A DNA stretch of 64,000 nucleotides from Epibacterium ulvae (GTDB taxonomy: Bacteria; Pseudomonadota; Alphaproteobacteria; Rhodobacterales; Rhodobacteraceae). A program made the position numbers and the translations under genes. The notes below the pieces were generated by a model. It was not told where the DNA came from. It saw only the letters and a list, made by a program, of their open reading frames with translations, and searched no databases. The stretch spans positions 1 to 64,000 of the forward strand of contig NZ_FMWG01000004.1 of assembly GCF_900102795.1 (NCBI RefSeq), written 5' to 3'. Within the stretch, counting starts at the first letter, position 1; each line of letters starts with the position of its first letter. This document shows, in pieces, positions 25,043 to 34,338 of this stretch.

Positions 25043-26565
25043 CCCCTCGCCCCCTCGTCATGATGATGCGCAATCGCTGCGATTAAACTTTCTTCGGTGA
25101 TGCCAGGGTTTTCGAGTTCTGTGATCGAATACCCATCCCGCAGCACGATGATACGATCCGCTCCTTCGACCAGCTCTTCGAATTCTGAACTGATCAAAAC
25201 CACACCCAAACCCTTGTCGACGTATTCACGGATGATCGATTGAATTTCGAATTTCGCACCGACATCGACACCGCGCGTAGGTTCATCAAGGATCAGGACA
25301 TCCGGCTCTAATGCGAGCCAGCGCGCCAATAATACCTTTTGCTGGTTCCCACCTGAAAGCTCTCGGATCGGTTGCTCCATCCCCGAGGTTTTGATCCCAA
25401 GCGATGTGATGAAACGCTCAACCAACTCGGTCTCGCGTTTGCGATCAACGCGGCCCATTTTTTTAAGCTTTGGCAACAAAGCTAAAGTCATGTTTTCGCG
25501 CACCGACATATGCGGCACGATGCCTTCTCGTTTACGGTCTTCGGTCAAGAAACCAATACCGGCAGAAATCGCTTCGGCGGGCGTACGAATATTTCCCCCA
25601 ACCACGTGGTTCTGGATCCCCCCAGATCGCAAAGTATCCATTCCAAACAATGCGCGCGCGGTTTCTGTACGCCCAGACCCAAGCAATCCGCCAAGCCCAA
25701 CAATTTCGCCTTCGCGCAATGTCAAAGACACACTCTTAAGCCCACGTTTGGTCGATATGTCTTTGGCTTCGAAAAGAGGTCTACCAGGCTCTGTCGTTTC
25801 ACCACCAAGACCCGTCATGCCCGCAGCCTCGATCTCTTCGGGATCACGGCCCAGCATTTCTGAAATCAAGCCAAGTTTGGTTGTTTCAGCAATCACGCGC
25901 TGGCCCACGGTCTGGCCATCACGCATAATCGTAACGCGATCGCAGATTTGATACAGCTCATCAAGAAAGTGCGAAATATAAAGAACAGCAACGCCTTCTT
26001 TTTTCAGCTCGCGCACCACACCAAACAAGATTTCGATCTCTTGATCGTCCAAAGACGAGGTCGCTTCGTCCATGATCACCAATTGCGCATTCAACGAAAC
26101 AGCACGGGCGATTGCCACCAACTGCTGAATCGCAGTCGAGTAAGAGCCAAGCTGTGCCCTGACATCAATATGAATACCAAAGCGCTCTAAAATTTCACGT
26201 GTCCGAGCGTGCGCGGTCTTCCAGTCGATGGTTCCTAGCCGCGTGCGTGGCTCATAGCCCATCATGACATTTTCCGTCACACTGCGCAGCGGCACCAAGC
26301 TAAGCTCTTGGTATATAGTCGCGATTCCAGCATCTTGTGCCTCTCGCGGTGTGGAAACTGTTGAGGGATTTCCGTTGATTTTCACCTCACCTGCATCTCG
26401 CCGATAGACGCCAGTCAGGATTTTGATGAGTGTCGATTTTCCGGCCCCATTTTGCCCGATAATGGCATGAACCTCTCCGGGTTCGATGTGTAGGCTTGCG
26501 TTTTGCAATGCCACGACGCCAGCAAATGATTTCTTAATCCCACTCATTTCGATCAGGTGTTGCAT
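25039..26565 (-). CDS. Sugar ABC transporter ATP-binding protein, duplicated (YtfR/RbsA-like)
   Basis: A 508-aa protein with two ABC cassettes. The first has GQNGAGKSTLIK (Walker A) and MDEATSS; the second has a degenerate Walker A (GLLGSGRTE), the signature LSGGNQQKVLLARW and ILDEPTRGVDVG. This asymmetry is normal for RbsA/MglA ATPases. I prefer the start MQHLIEMSGIKKSF; an in-frame ATG six codons earlier (26583) is possible. Confidence 0.92.
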   Translation of the reverse strand: MQHLIEMSGIKKSFAGVVALQNASLHIEPGEVHAIIGQNGAGKSTLIKILTGVYRRDAGEVKINGNPSTVSTPREAQDAGIATIYQELSLVPLRSVTENVMMGYEPRTRLGTIDWKTAHARTREILERFGIHIDVRAQLGSYSTAIQQLVAIARAVSLNAQLVIMDEATSSLDDQEIEILFGVVRELKKEGVAVLYISHFLDELYQICDRVTIMRDGQTVGQRVIAETTKLGLISEMLGRDPEEIEAAGMTGLGGETTEPGRPLFEAKDISTKRGLKSVSLTLREGEIVGLGGLLGSGRTETARALFGMDTLRSGGIQNHVVGGNIRTPAEAISAGIGFLTEDRKREGIVPHMSVRENMTLALLPKLKKMGRVDRKRETELVERFITSLGIKTSGMEQPIRELSGGNQQKVLLARWLALEPDVLILDEPTRGVDVGAKFEIQSIIREYVDKGLGVVLISSEFEELVEGADRIIVLRDGYSITELENPGITEESLIAAIAHHHDEGARG

Positions 26566-26599
26566 TACCTGTTCGCCTTTCATGTTTTATGTGCCGAAA

Positions 26600-26614
26600 G
26601 GGCCACTAGGGCCC
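26600..26614. terminator. Intercistronic hairpin between binding-protein and ATPase genes
   Basis: GGGCC-ACTAG-GGCCC forms a 5-bp GC stem in the 49-base gap after the binding-protein gene. It has no following T run, so it more likely stabilises mRNA or attenuates transcription, giving more binding protein than membrane components. Confidence 0.4.
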
Positions 26615-26632
26615 CTCCAGCTTGGGGAGAAA

Positions 26633-27607
26633 TCAATACGCTTCGTCAATATGATCAGCGGCATTGTCGAGGGTGAACACACGGTCTTCGACCTTGACCC
26701 AACCTGGGATTTCTTCGCCAGCAGCGTATTTCTTCATGACGTCACACGCGAGAGGACCAAAGAAAGGCGAACTTTCAACAGTTACACCCATTTTTCCGTC
26801 AATGATCGCCTGCAGCGCATCACGTGTTCCGTCGATAGAGACGATGGTGATATCTTCACCAGGTTTACGGCCCGCCAGTTCCAGCGCTTGGATTGCACCA
26901 ATCGCCATTTCGTCGTTATGAGCATAGACCACGTTCACATCTGGATGCGCCTGAAGCAGTGTCTCCATAACTTGGCGCCCTAGATCCCGCGCAAAGTCAC
27001 CGGTTTGGGATGCAACAATCTCAAAGCGATCATCTTGCAGAATGCGATCATCAAAACCTTTCTTGCGGTCATTTGCTGGGGAGGACCCTGTGGTGCCTTC
27101 AAGCTCGACAATGATGCCCTTGTCTTCTGGGAAATTCGCGATCAGCCATTCCGCTGCGCGCTCACCTTGTTCGATAAAGTCGGAACCAAGGAAAGCCACA
27201 AAATGCTCACCGGCCTGTGCGACATTCGGGTCAACAGAACGGTCAACGAGGAAGGTTGGAATGCCAGCCGCTTTTGCTTTCATGACCGCAGGGATCAAAG
27301 GCTTTTCTTCACGTGGAGGCAAGAACAGAACGTCGATGCCCTGTGCGATCATAGAATCCACATCAGCAACTTGTTTCGCAGCAGAGCCCGCCGCATCTGT
27401 GGCGATCAAATCCCAACCACAGGATTCTGCAGTATCGTGGAACGATTTGGTCTCGGCGATGCGCCAAGGGTTATTGGATTCCATCTGTGCGAAACCCACA
27501 CGATAGCTGTCTTTCTGCGCCAATGCTGGAGTATCCGCAGTGGATACAGCGGCGCTAAAGCCCAATCCCAGCGCGATGGCTGACCCAAGCAAAATACGAC
27601 GTTTCAT
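26633..27607 (-). CDS. Periplasmic sugar-binding protein, YtfQ-like
   Basis: A 324-aa protein with a signal peptide (MKRRILLGSAIALGLGFSAA). It closely follows the YtfQ pattern: VGFAQMESNNPWRIAETKSF, FLPPREEKPLIPAVMKAKAA, VELEGTTGSSPANDRKKGFD, VVYAHNDEMAIGAIQALELA and an IVSIDGTRDALQAI end segment. YtfQ binds galactofuranose; this protein probably binds a furanose or sugar acid. First gene of the transporter, with the aldehyde dehydrogenase gene just upstream. Confidence 0.92.
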   Translation of the reverse strand: MKRRILLGSAIALGLGFSAAVSTADTPALAQKDSYRVGFAQMESNNPWRIAETKSFHDTAESCGWDLIATDAAGSAAKQVADVDSMIAQGIDVLFLPPREEKPLIPAVMKAKAAGIPTFLVDRSVDPNVAQAGEHFVAFLGSDFIEQGERAAEWLIANFPEDKGIIVELEGTTGSSPANDRKKGFDDRILQDDRFEIVASQTGDFARDLGRQVMETLLQAHPDVNVVYAHNDEMAIGAIQALELAGRKPGEDITIVSIDGTRDALQAIIDGKMGVTVESSPFFGPLACDVMKKYAAGEEIPGWVKVEDRVFTLDNAADHIDEAY

Positions 27608-27666
27608 AGTTCTTCCTCCAAGTTTTGAAAGCGGCCCAAACCTCCTAGCCGCATGAAATCTGGGTG

Positions 27667-29154
27667 TTATTCCCAGTTTAGGTACAGGCTCTGCTTCCGC
27701 AGGTACCCGTCAAACCCATATTGGCCGTCCTCACCCCCAAGGCCGGATTGGGCCCAGCCGTTGTGGAAAGCATGAACCTGCTCACCATTTGCGCGGTTGA
27801 CGTAGATTTCACCAAACTTAAGCGCATAAGGGGTCTGCATGATCCGGCGATGGTTTTCGGTGAACACATAAGCCGAGAGTCCAAACCTTGTGTCATTTGC
27901 CATCGCAAGTGCGTGATCAAAGTCGTCCACACGGATGGCCGGAACCACAGGCCCGAACACCTCATTTTGCACAACAACAGACGCGTTGTTTTTGACCTCA
28001 AGCACAGTTGGGGCAATCCAATGCCCCTTGGCATAGTCACCCTCGTTCAAAGGTCCGCCCTCCAGAAGAACCTCAGCGCCTTCGGCAATCGCCGCATTCA
28101 CAATGGACGCAACTTTATCGACTTCTGGACCACTGACTTTTGGCCCCATATCAGGGCCTTTCATCGGATCTCCGATCTTCAAAGCTGCGGACTTTGCGAC
28201 AAATTTTTCGAGGAATTCATCAGCAATATCTTTGTGCAGATACATACGTTCGTTGCATGTACAGATCTGCCCACAATTTGTGTAACGGGCGACCATCGCA
28301 GCTTCGACCGCTTTATCGATATTTGCATCTTCCAGCACGATAAAGGGAGCCTTACCGCCCAATTCCAGGCGCAGCACTTTCATGCCCTCTGCCCCGGCCT
28401 TAAAGATTTCACGACCCGCACGATTGCTGCCAGTCATCGTAATCATGGCAGTGTCAGGGTGCTGAACCAACGCTTGCCCAACCACCGGACCGCGCCCAGT
28501 GATAACGTTAAACAACCCGGCAGGCAGCCCGACCTGCTCTGCAAGCGACGCGATATACAGACCAGACAGAGGTGTGATTTCATGTGCCAAGAGCACAAAA
28601 CCATTGCCTGCAACCAGTGCCGGGCCCAGTTTCCGGGTGGCCAGAGCCGCTGGGTAATTCCACGCGGTCAGGCCAACCACGACGCCATAGGGGTGGCGGC
28701 GGATATGAATTTCTTCGTTTGGATTATCTGAAACCAGAATATCGCCTTCAATACGGCGCGCATTGTCCGCTGCGTGGAACAAGAACTCTGCCGTTGCACC
28801 CGCCTCACCGCGGGCCTGATCCAAAGGCTTACCTTGTTCCGACGTAATCAACCGGGCGAGTTCTTCATTGCGCTCGGCAATCAACTCGCCCAGCTTGCGT
28901 ACAATACGGCCGCGTTGCACGGCTGGTACCTTCGCCCAGGCAATTTGTGCCATTTTCGCAGCGTCAACAGCATGCACCGCGTCCTCTTCTGTACCAAGTG
29001 GCGTTGTCGCGATGACTTGCTCGTTGGCTGGGTTCTCAACCTCAACAACCTCGTTTGAGGCGCCTGATGTCCAACGACCACCAATGTACATTTTTGCACC
29101 AAAAACGGCACCGGACTGTATGTCGAAACGTTTCACGAAACTTCCTTTGGTCAT
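27667..29154 (-). CDS. NAD-dependent aldehyde dehydrogenase, AldA-like
   Basis: A 495-aa ALDH with GSNRAGREIFKAG (cofactor loop), catalytic Glu in LELGGKAP and catalytic Cys in NCGQICTCNER, the last matching lactaldehyde/glycolaldehyde dehydrogenase AldA. The KPSE motif that is common in ALDHs is AHEI here. It likely oxidises a short aldehyde or sugar aldehyde released in the pathway. First gene of the minus-strand operon running to ~20134, divergent from the GMC gene. Confidence 0.88.
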   Translation of the reverse strand: MTKGSFVKRFDIQSGAVFGAKMYIGGRWTSGASNEVVEVENPANEQVIATTPLGTEEDAVHAVDAAKMAQIAWAKVPAVQRGRIVRKLGELIAERNEELARLITSEQGKPLDQARGEAGATAEFLFHAADNARRIEGDILVSDNPNEEIHIRRHPYGVVVGLTAWNYPAALATRKLGPALVAGNGFVLLAHEITPLSGLYIASLAEQVGLPAGLFNVITGRGPVVGQALVQHPDTAMITMTGSNRAGREIFKAGAEGMKVLRLELGGKAPFIVLEDANIDKAVEAAMVARYTNCGQICTCNERMYLHKDIADEFLEKFVAKSAALKIGDPMKGPDMGPKVSGPEVDKVASIVNAAIAEGAEVLLEGGPLNEGDYAKGHWIAPTVLEVKNNASVVVQNEVFGPVVPAIRVDDFDHALAMANDTRFGLSAYVFTENHRRIMQTPYALKFGEIYVNRANGEQVHAFHNGWAQSGLGGEDGQYGFDGYLRKQSLYLNWE

Positions 29155-29182
29155 ACCAAACTAACCACAGAATTTTCTGAAA

Positions 29183-29211
29183 TTGACAATTTAGTCAAGT
29201 ATATTTTTAAA
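29183..29211 (+). promoter_or_regulatory. Possible sigma-70 promoter for the GMC gene
   Basis: TTGACA at 29183-29188 and TTTAAA at 29206-29211 are 17 bases apart in the AT-rich divergent region. The start codon is ~175 bases downstream, so a long leader would follow. Motif match only. Confidence 0.35.
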
Positions 29212-29386
29212 ATCCGGGAATTTTGTATTTTTTGATGTACTTCTTTTTTAATTTGGTGCGACTATAATTCAAACAACAACATTCGACACACAGCGGGAAG
29301 TGACCTCAAATCAAGTGAGCCGGTCGATACGAAATAGTTTCAAATCCACAAGACACCGCTTGTATTGCCAATCTGGAGGAAGGCGA

Positions 29387-31009
29387 ATGGCAACAGAATA
29401 TGATTACATCGTTGCCGGAGGGGGCGCCTCGGGGTGTGTCGTCGCTGGGCGCTTGGTCGCTGACGGGGGATTTAAAGTTCTTTTGTTAGAAGCAGGCTAT
29501 TCCAACAAACACCCATTGCTGGATATGCCTCCCGGCATCTTCAAGATGATCAATGGCACAAAGTTCATGCGCTATCATAAAACAGTAGAGCAAGCGCACC
29601 TGGGCGGCCGTGTGCATGACATTCCACAAGGTCACGTATTGGGAGGCGGATCTTCGGTGAATGCGCAAGTTTATATGCGAGGGCGTCCGTCAGATTATGA
29701 CGCATGGCATCAGGAGCTTCGCGGCAGCAATGATGGCCCCGATTGGGACTGGCAGGCCGTTTTACCCCATTTTCACCGCATGGAAGACAACAACCGCCTT
29801 CACAATGATCTGCACGGTACAGGTGGCCCCTTGCTGGTCTCTGATCCTGGTCACGTCGACAGCCTGTCACGCTTATTTGTGCAAGCCGTTCAAGGGTTAG
29901 GCGAACCGTTTTCGCCCGATTTCAACGGGCCCACACAAAGAGGCGTTGGATTTTATCAGTTCATGAACCGACATGGCCGCCGCTCCTCATCTGCCTATGC
30001 CTACATTGCACCGCTCGAAAATAATCCAAACCTAACAGTCCGTCTCCAGTCAGAAGTGCAAGAGCTGATCATCGAAAACGGAGCCGCAGTTGGTGTGCGC
30101 TTTAACGATAGATCCGGCACAGTGCAGACCGCCCATTGTCGCGGTGAAGTCATCCTGTCAGCTGGTTCGCTGATCACGCCGAAACTGTTGATGCAATCGG
30201 GCGTCGGGCCAGCAGATCATCTGAACGACATAGGGATCAAATGCAAAGTTGACCTTCCCGGCGTTGGTGAAAACCTCGTGGATCACCCAGAGGTGCCAAT
30301 CACAGCGCGGGTGAAAGGCAAAGCAGGCTACTACAAACAAGGCGAAGGCTGGCGGATGCTCAAGAATGGATTGCAATTCAAACTCTTTGGCAGCGGGCCG
30401 GTGACCTCTGCGGGGGTTGAAGCCGGGGCCTTTGTGAACCCCACCAACTCTAACGCAGAACCCAGCATCCAAGCGTTCTGCGTGCCTATCGTGTATGTGG
30501 ACCGCGATACCAAACATCTGGTCGAGGATGGATACGGGCTGACAGTTACAACGGTTGTGGTCAAACCGAAATCACGTGGAACTGTAAGACTCGCGTCAGC
30601 CGACCCTAAAGCCATGCCGCTTATTTCCCCGAATCTGTTAAAAGAAAAGACAGATATGGATACGATGGTCGAAGGGCAAAAGTTCTTTTTAAAAGCCTTT
30701 GACACGGCCCCACTTGCTGCGCAAGTCGACAAAGTCATGCTGCCTGACCCCAACTGTCGCAGCGATGAAGACCTGCGTGCCTATTGTCGTCGTTTTGTCA
30801 AAACAAACTACCATCCAGCAGGCACAGCTAAGATGGGCAAAGACGGCGACCCCATGGCCGTTCTTGATCCACGTTTACGTGTGCGGGGCGTAAACAATCT
30901 ACGGGTGTGCGATCTTTCGGCCATGCCAGATATTAACGCCGGGAACACACAAGCACCGGCGATGATGATGGGTGATCGTTGTGCTGATATGATTTTAGGG
31001 CGGCTATAA
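29387..31009 (+). CDS. GMC-family FAD oxidoreductase (choline/alcohol dehydrogenase-like)
   Basis: A 540-aa protein with an N-terminal FAD motif (VAGGGASGCVVAGRL), GMC signature 1 (GHVLGGGSSVNAQVYMRG), signature 2 (VILSAGSLITPKLLMQSGVG) and the catalytic-site NYHPAGTAKMG near the C-terminus. The family oxidises alcohols, choline or sugars. ATG 29387 is preceded by GGAGG. Divergent from the AldA-like gene, it may produce the aldehyde that enzyme consumes. Confidence 0.88.
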   Translation: MATEYDYIVAGGGASGCVVAGRLVADGGFKVLLLEAGYSNKHPLLDMPPGIFKMINGTKFMRYHKTVEQAHLGGRVHDIPQGHVLGGGSSVNAQVYMRGRPSDYDAWHQELRGSNDGPDWDWQAVLPHFHRMEDNNRLHNDLHGTGGPLLVSDPGHVDSLSRLFVQAVQGLGEPFSPDFNGPTQRGVGFYQFMNRHGRRSSSAYAYIAPLENNPNLTVRLQSEVQELIIENGAAVGVRFNDRSGTVQTAHCRGEVILSAGSLITPKLLMQSGVGPADHLNDIGIKCKVDLPGVGENLVDHPEVPITARVKGKAGYYKQGEGWRMLKNGLQFKLFGSGPVTSAGVEAGAFVNPTNSNAEPSIQAFCVPIVYVDRDTKHLVEDGYGLTVTTVVVKPKSRGTVRLASADPKAMPLISPNLLKEKTDMDTMVEGQKFFLKAFDTAPLAAQVDKVMLPDPNCRSDEDLRAYCRRFVKTNYHPAGTAKMGKDGDPMAVLDPRLRVRGVNNLRVCDLSAMPDINAGNTQAPAMMMGDRCADMILGRL

Positions 31010-31068
31010 AGATATTCAGCCCACCCAGAATTTACTCTGGCAGGGTCCTAGAATAGATACTGTATAAA

Positions 31069-31084
31069 CCGCATTCAAATGCGG
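31069..31084. promoter_or_regulatory. Perfect palindrome upstream of the FadR-type regulator
   Basis: CCGCATT-CA-AATGCGG is a perfect 7-base inverted repeat with a 2-base centre, ending 20 bases before the GTG start of the GntR gene. A loop of two is unsuited to an RNA hairpin, so an operator is more likely. Confidence 0.5.
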
Positions 31085-31104
31085 GCCAGACGAACGAAAG
31101 GAAT

Positions 31105-31818
31105 GTGCAGTTGCAAAGCCAAGAGGACAAAGGGCGCGCCGCAGATCTCGTGGTAAGCAAACTCGCGCAGAAAATTCAATCTGGTGAACTGGAAGACGGC
31201 CAACCCCTCCCCCCCGAACGCAACTTGATGGAAGAATTCGGCATCAGCCGAACGGTTGTACGCGAAGCTGTGGTCGCATTGTCGAACAAAGGCCTGATCG
31301 AAGCACGACCCCGCCACCGCCCAGTGGTTCGAAAACCCGGCTACGACGCCGCCTTCGAGGCGCTGGAAAGCATTGTCACACATTTGCTGCACGAGCCCGA
31401 CGGCGTGCGCAACTTGTTTGATACCCGGATTATCATTGAATCTGCCCTTGTGCGGGAAGCTGCGAAAAATGCAAACAAGGACGACTTGATTGCACTAAAG
31501 CAAGCGCTTGAAGCCAACGAGGCAGCAATCAACGACAGTGACGCCTTTTACCAAACCGACATAGGTTTTCACCAAGTCCTGTACGGCATTCCCCGCAACC
31601 CTGTATTGCCTGCGATCAACAAGGCGTATACGACATGGCTTGCACCGCATTGGTCGCAGATGCCCCGTCTGCCTGATCGAAATCGTCGCAATTTCGAAGC
31701 CCATAAAGAAATCTATGAAGCTGTGTTGATGCGTGACCCTGACGCCGCCGAAGAAGCCCTGCGCTGTCATCTGCAAAGCGCCTGGAAACAGGTGCGCGAA
31801 ACATTTGGAGAGCTGTAA
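31105..31818 (+). CDS. FadR-subfamily GntR regulator
   Basis: A 237-aa protein: winged helix (LPPERNLMEEFGISRTVVRE AVV region, residues ~33-60) and an all-helical FCD ligand domain with metal-type residues (LFDTRIIIE, DIGFHQVLYG, AHKEIYEAVLMRDPDAAEEA). Such regulators sense sugar acids or organic acids. GTG start with AAAGG upstream. Its stop is immediately followed by the KdgK ATG, so it probably regulates that gene and the sugar-acid operons nearby. Confidence 0.9.
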   Translation: MQLQSQEDKGRAADLVVSKLAQKIQSGELEDGQPLPPERNLMEEFGISRTVVREAVVALSNKGLIEARPRHRPVVRKPGYDAAFEALESIVTHLLHEPDGVRNLFDTRIIIESALVREAAKNANKDDLIALKQALEANEAAINDSDAFYQTDIGFHQVLYGIPRNPVLPAINKAYTTWLAPHWSQMPRLPDRNRRNFEAHKEIYEAVLMRDPDAAEEALRCHLQSAWKQVRETFGEL

Positions 31819-32739
31819 ATGCTATCAGGCAAACGACCCATCAGCAAAATTTGCTGTATTGGCGAAGTCATGATCGAGCTGGTGAATGGGCGCCATGGCA
31901 ATATCACCCTAGGCGTTGCAGGCGACACCTATAACACAGCTGTTTATTTAAAGCGGATGCTGCAGCAGAAACACACCGTTGCCTATTGCACGGCTTTGGG
32001 AACAGACCCCTATTCTGCCAAGATCAAAGAGGCTTTGCATAACTACAACATCGACACCTCTTGTATAGAAATCCGTACAGATAAAATCCCCGGTCTGTAC
32101 GCAGTGGATACCGACGCTGACGGAGAACGGAGCTTTACCTACTGGCGCTCTGATGCGGCTGCGCGCACGTTGTTTCAACCCCCGAATAAAATCAGTTTTA
32201 AAACTCTTGCAGGTTTCGATCTGATTTATCTGTCGGGTATCACGATGGCGATCCTGCCCCCTGACATTCGCGCTGCCTTGATAGATTTTGTCCACACCTT
32301 CAAGGCGGGCGGTGGAACAGTCGCCTATGATAGCAACTATCGTCCAAAACTTTGGGAAAATCAGGCAGTCGCCCAAGACATCAACACACAGCTTTGGCAG
32401 CTAGCAGACATTGCTCTCCCGTCAGTCGATGATGAAATGGAGCTATTTTCCGAAAGCACTCAGGCCGAAGTTGTCGCGCGCTTGCAATCCCTTGGCGTAA
32501 CCTATGGTGCCTTGAAGCAGGGGGCCGAGGGGCCTCTGGATCTGGGCATTCAACACGCTGTTGCAGAGAACTTAACACAGGTATCACACGTGATCGACAG
32601 CACCGCAGCAGGCGACAGCTTCAATGCGGGTTATCTTGCGTCTTACGTTTTGGGGGAGACCTCAAAATCCCAGTTAGAACGCGGCCACAATCTGGCCGCC
32701 AAAGTGATCACCCATCCGGGTGCTATCATTCCAGAATAA
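31819..32739 (+). CDS. kdgK: 2-dehydro-3-deoxygluconokinase (PfkB family)
   Basis: A 306-aa PfkB kinase: N-terminal IGEVMIEL, GVAGDTYNTAVYLKR, SFTYWRSDAAAR (characteristic of KDG kinases) and the C-terminal catalytic DSTAAGDSFNAGYL. It phosphorylates KDG (or the galacto epimer) to KDPG, the expected step after the dehydratases in this region. It starts directly after the regulator's stop. Confidence 0.9.
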   Translation: MLSGKRPISKICCIGEVMIELVNGRHGNITLGVAGDTYNTAVYLKRMLQQKHTVAYCTALGTDPYSAKIKEALHNYNIDTSCIEIRTDKIPGLYAVDTDADGERSFTYWRSDAAARTLFQPPNKISFKTLAGFDLIYLSGITMAILPPDIRAALIDFVHTFKAGGGTVAYDSNYRPKLWENQAVAQDINTQLWQLADIALPSVDDEMELFSESTQAEVVARLQSLGVTYGALKQGAEGPLDLGIQHAVAENLTQVSHVIDSTAAGDSFNAGYLASYVLGETSKSQLERGHNLAAKVITHPGAIIPE

Positions 32740-32928
32740 AGAAAAGGCAGGCCTGTTCTTGGGCTCACCTTGCACATACAAAAAGCGTGGATGCGGTGAA
32801 CAGTGCAGCATCAGCGCATTTCATGCGTCGACATCGCTCAAGCGTAAAGGTGGCAGCTGTTCACAATCCTCGTATCATTCTGGAATTGCGAACTCTTTTC
32901 GATTCCATCCGAACGGTTTGGCGCGGGC

Positions 32929-34155
32929 CTACCAGTTGGTGACGGATCCGTCTGGGCGCTTAAGATGGGGCGCTTCAATGTATTCAACGGTTTGATCAAC
33001 AAGCCTTGTCTCATCAACCTCAACACCCAATCCGGGAGCGTCGGGAACAAGATAAACCGGGCCATTTGTTTGAATTTGTACCGGGAAAATTTCGTGGTCA
33101 TGGAAGCCAAGAGCCTCGACAGGGCTTTGTCGATTCTCAAGCCAACTCAGGTTTGGTATTGCCGCCGACATATGTACAGTCGCAGCGGTGCATACTGGCC
33201 CCAAAGGGTTATGCGGCATCAGATCGACATAGTGTCGCTCACTCATCGCGGCGACTTTCATCGCCTCAGTAAACCCACCGATATTGCAGATATCCAGGCG
33301 CATAAATTGCGTCACACCCGCATCCAAAAACCGTGCAGCTTCCCATTTGGACGAAAACTCCTCGCCTACCGCAAAGGGAATATCAGTCATTCGACGCAAT
33401 GAGACGTAAGCCTCAGGTGTTTCAGAACGAATAGGTTCTTCGATAAAGTTCAACGTACCCTTTGGCAGCATTGCGCAAAAACTTGCGGCCTCCGCCACGG
33501 TGTAGCGGTGGTGCATGTCCACACCCAGACACAGAGATGGGCCAAACTCTTCGCGGATGGCAATCAATTCGGCTGCGGTTTTGGACAACGACGCCCAAGG
33601 ATCAAATATGTCACCTTCACCAAAGCTACCCGGATACGTACGCACACAAGACCAGCCTGCATCAACCAATGTATGAATATCGGCCAACAAGCCTTCGGTG
33701 GTTTTCGCCATCGAGCTGGCAAAGCTTGGAACTTCATCGCGCTGCCGACCGCCCAACAGTTGATAAACCGGCAATCCAAGGCGTTTGCCAAGCAAATCAT
33801 GCAAGGCGATATCAATCGCAGAAATAGCAGCGGTCAGAACCCGGCCGCCTTCAAAATATTGGCTGCGATAGGATTCCTGCCAGATACGACCGATTTGGCG
33901 TGAATCCTGACCAATAAGAAAGGTCGAAAAATGCGCAATTGTCGCTGCCACAGACTTTTCTCGCCCGGACATGCCGCTCTCTCCCCAACCGAACAGGCCG
34001 TCTTCACTTGTCACTTTAACCAGTAACTGATTGCGCGCACCAACACGCACAACAAAAGTACTGATATCTGCAATGCGTACGGCACGCGCAGCGCCTTTAG
34101 ACAACCCAGTAACGTTAGATACCCCGACAGAAGGCACGTGCATATCGTCCGACAT
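32929..34155 (-). CDS. Enolase-superfamily sugar-acid dehydratase, DgoD/ManD-like
   Basis: A 408-aa protein. Conserved positions: LGVDMHHRY (Asp and His), FIEEP, AVGEEF and PHNPLGPVCTAATVHMS, then a C-terminal PGLGVEVDE. This is the D-galactonate/D-mannonate dehydratase type. The product, a 2-keto-3-deoxy sugar acid, would feed KdgK on the other strand. Start MSDDMHVPSVG; ATG 34155 has GGAG upstream. The 190-base gap to kdgK (convergent) shows no gene. Confidence 0.88.
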   Translation of the reverse strand: MSDDMHVPSVGVSNVTGLSKGAARAVRIADISTFVVRVGARNQLLVKVTSEDGLFGWGESGMSGREKSVAATIAHFSTFLIGQDSRQIGRIWQESYRSQYFEGGRVLTAAISAIDIALHDLLGKRLGLPVYQLLGGRQRDEVPSFASSMAKTTEGLLADIHTLVDAGWSCVRTYPGSFGEGDIFDPWASLSKTAAELIAIREEFGPSLCLGVDMHHRYTVAEAASFCAMLPKGTLNFIEEPIRSETPEAYVSLRRMTDIPFAVGEEFSSKWEAARFLDAGVTQFMRLDICNIGGFTEAMKVAAMSERHYVDLMPHNPLGPVCTAATVHMSAAIPNLSWLENRQSPVEALGFHDHEIFPVQIQTNGPVYLVPDAPGLGVEVDETRLVDQTVEYIEAPHLKRPDGSVTNW

Positions 34156-34306
34156 TAGGAGCTCCGAATCGTCATTCTTGGGTTGGTCATAATATTATTA
34201 TCTTAATATCGTCGATTATATTCAAGATATAAAATACAACAACACCGCTAAACGAATATTTCCATTCTGTTTCCAATTGAAATTGTCTTATATAGAGGGC
34301 AAAAAA

Positions 34307-34321
34307 TGGTGCGGCGCACCA
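34307..34321. promoter_or_regulatory. Likely GntR operator in the divergent region
   Basis: TGGTGC-GGC-GCACCA is a perfect inverted repeat 17 bases before the regulator's ATG. Further upstream, ATATTA-N6-TAATAT (34192-34209) is a second, AT-rich inverted repeat near the dehydratase start. The region is between divergent dehydratase and FCD-type GntR genes, so joint control is likely. Confidence 0.6.
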
Positions 34322-34338
34322 CAAACTAAGGAACACCG

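Noticed and set aside
27721-28731. Long plus-strand frame opposite the aldehyde dehydrogenase
   Set aside because: It is the antisense shadow of a clear AldA-like gene with intact catalytic motifs.
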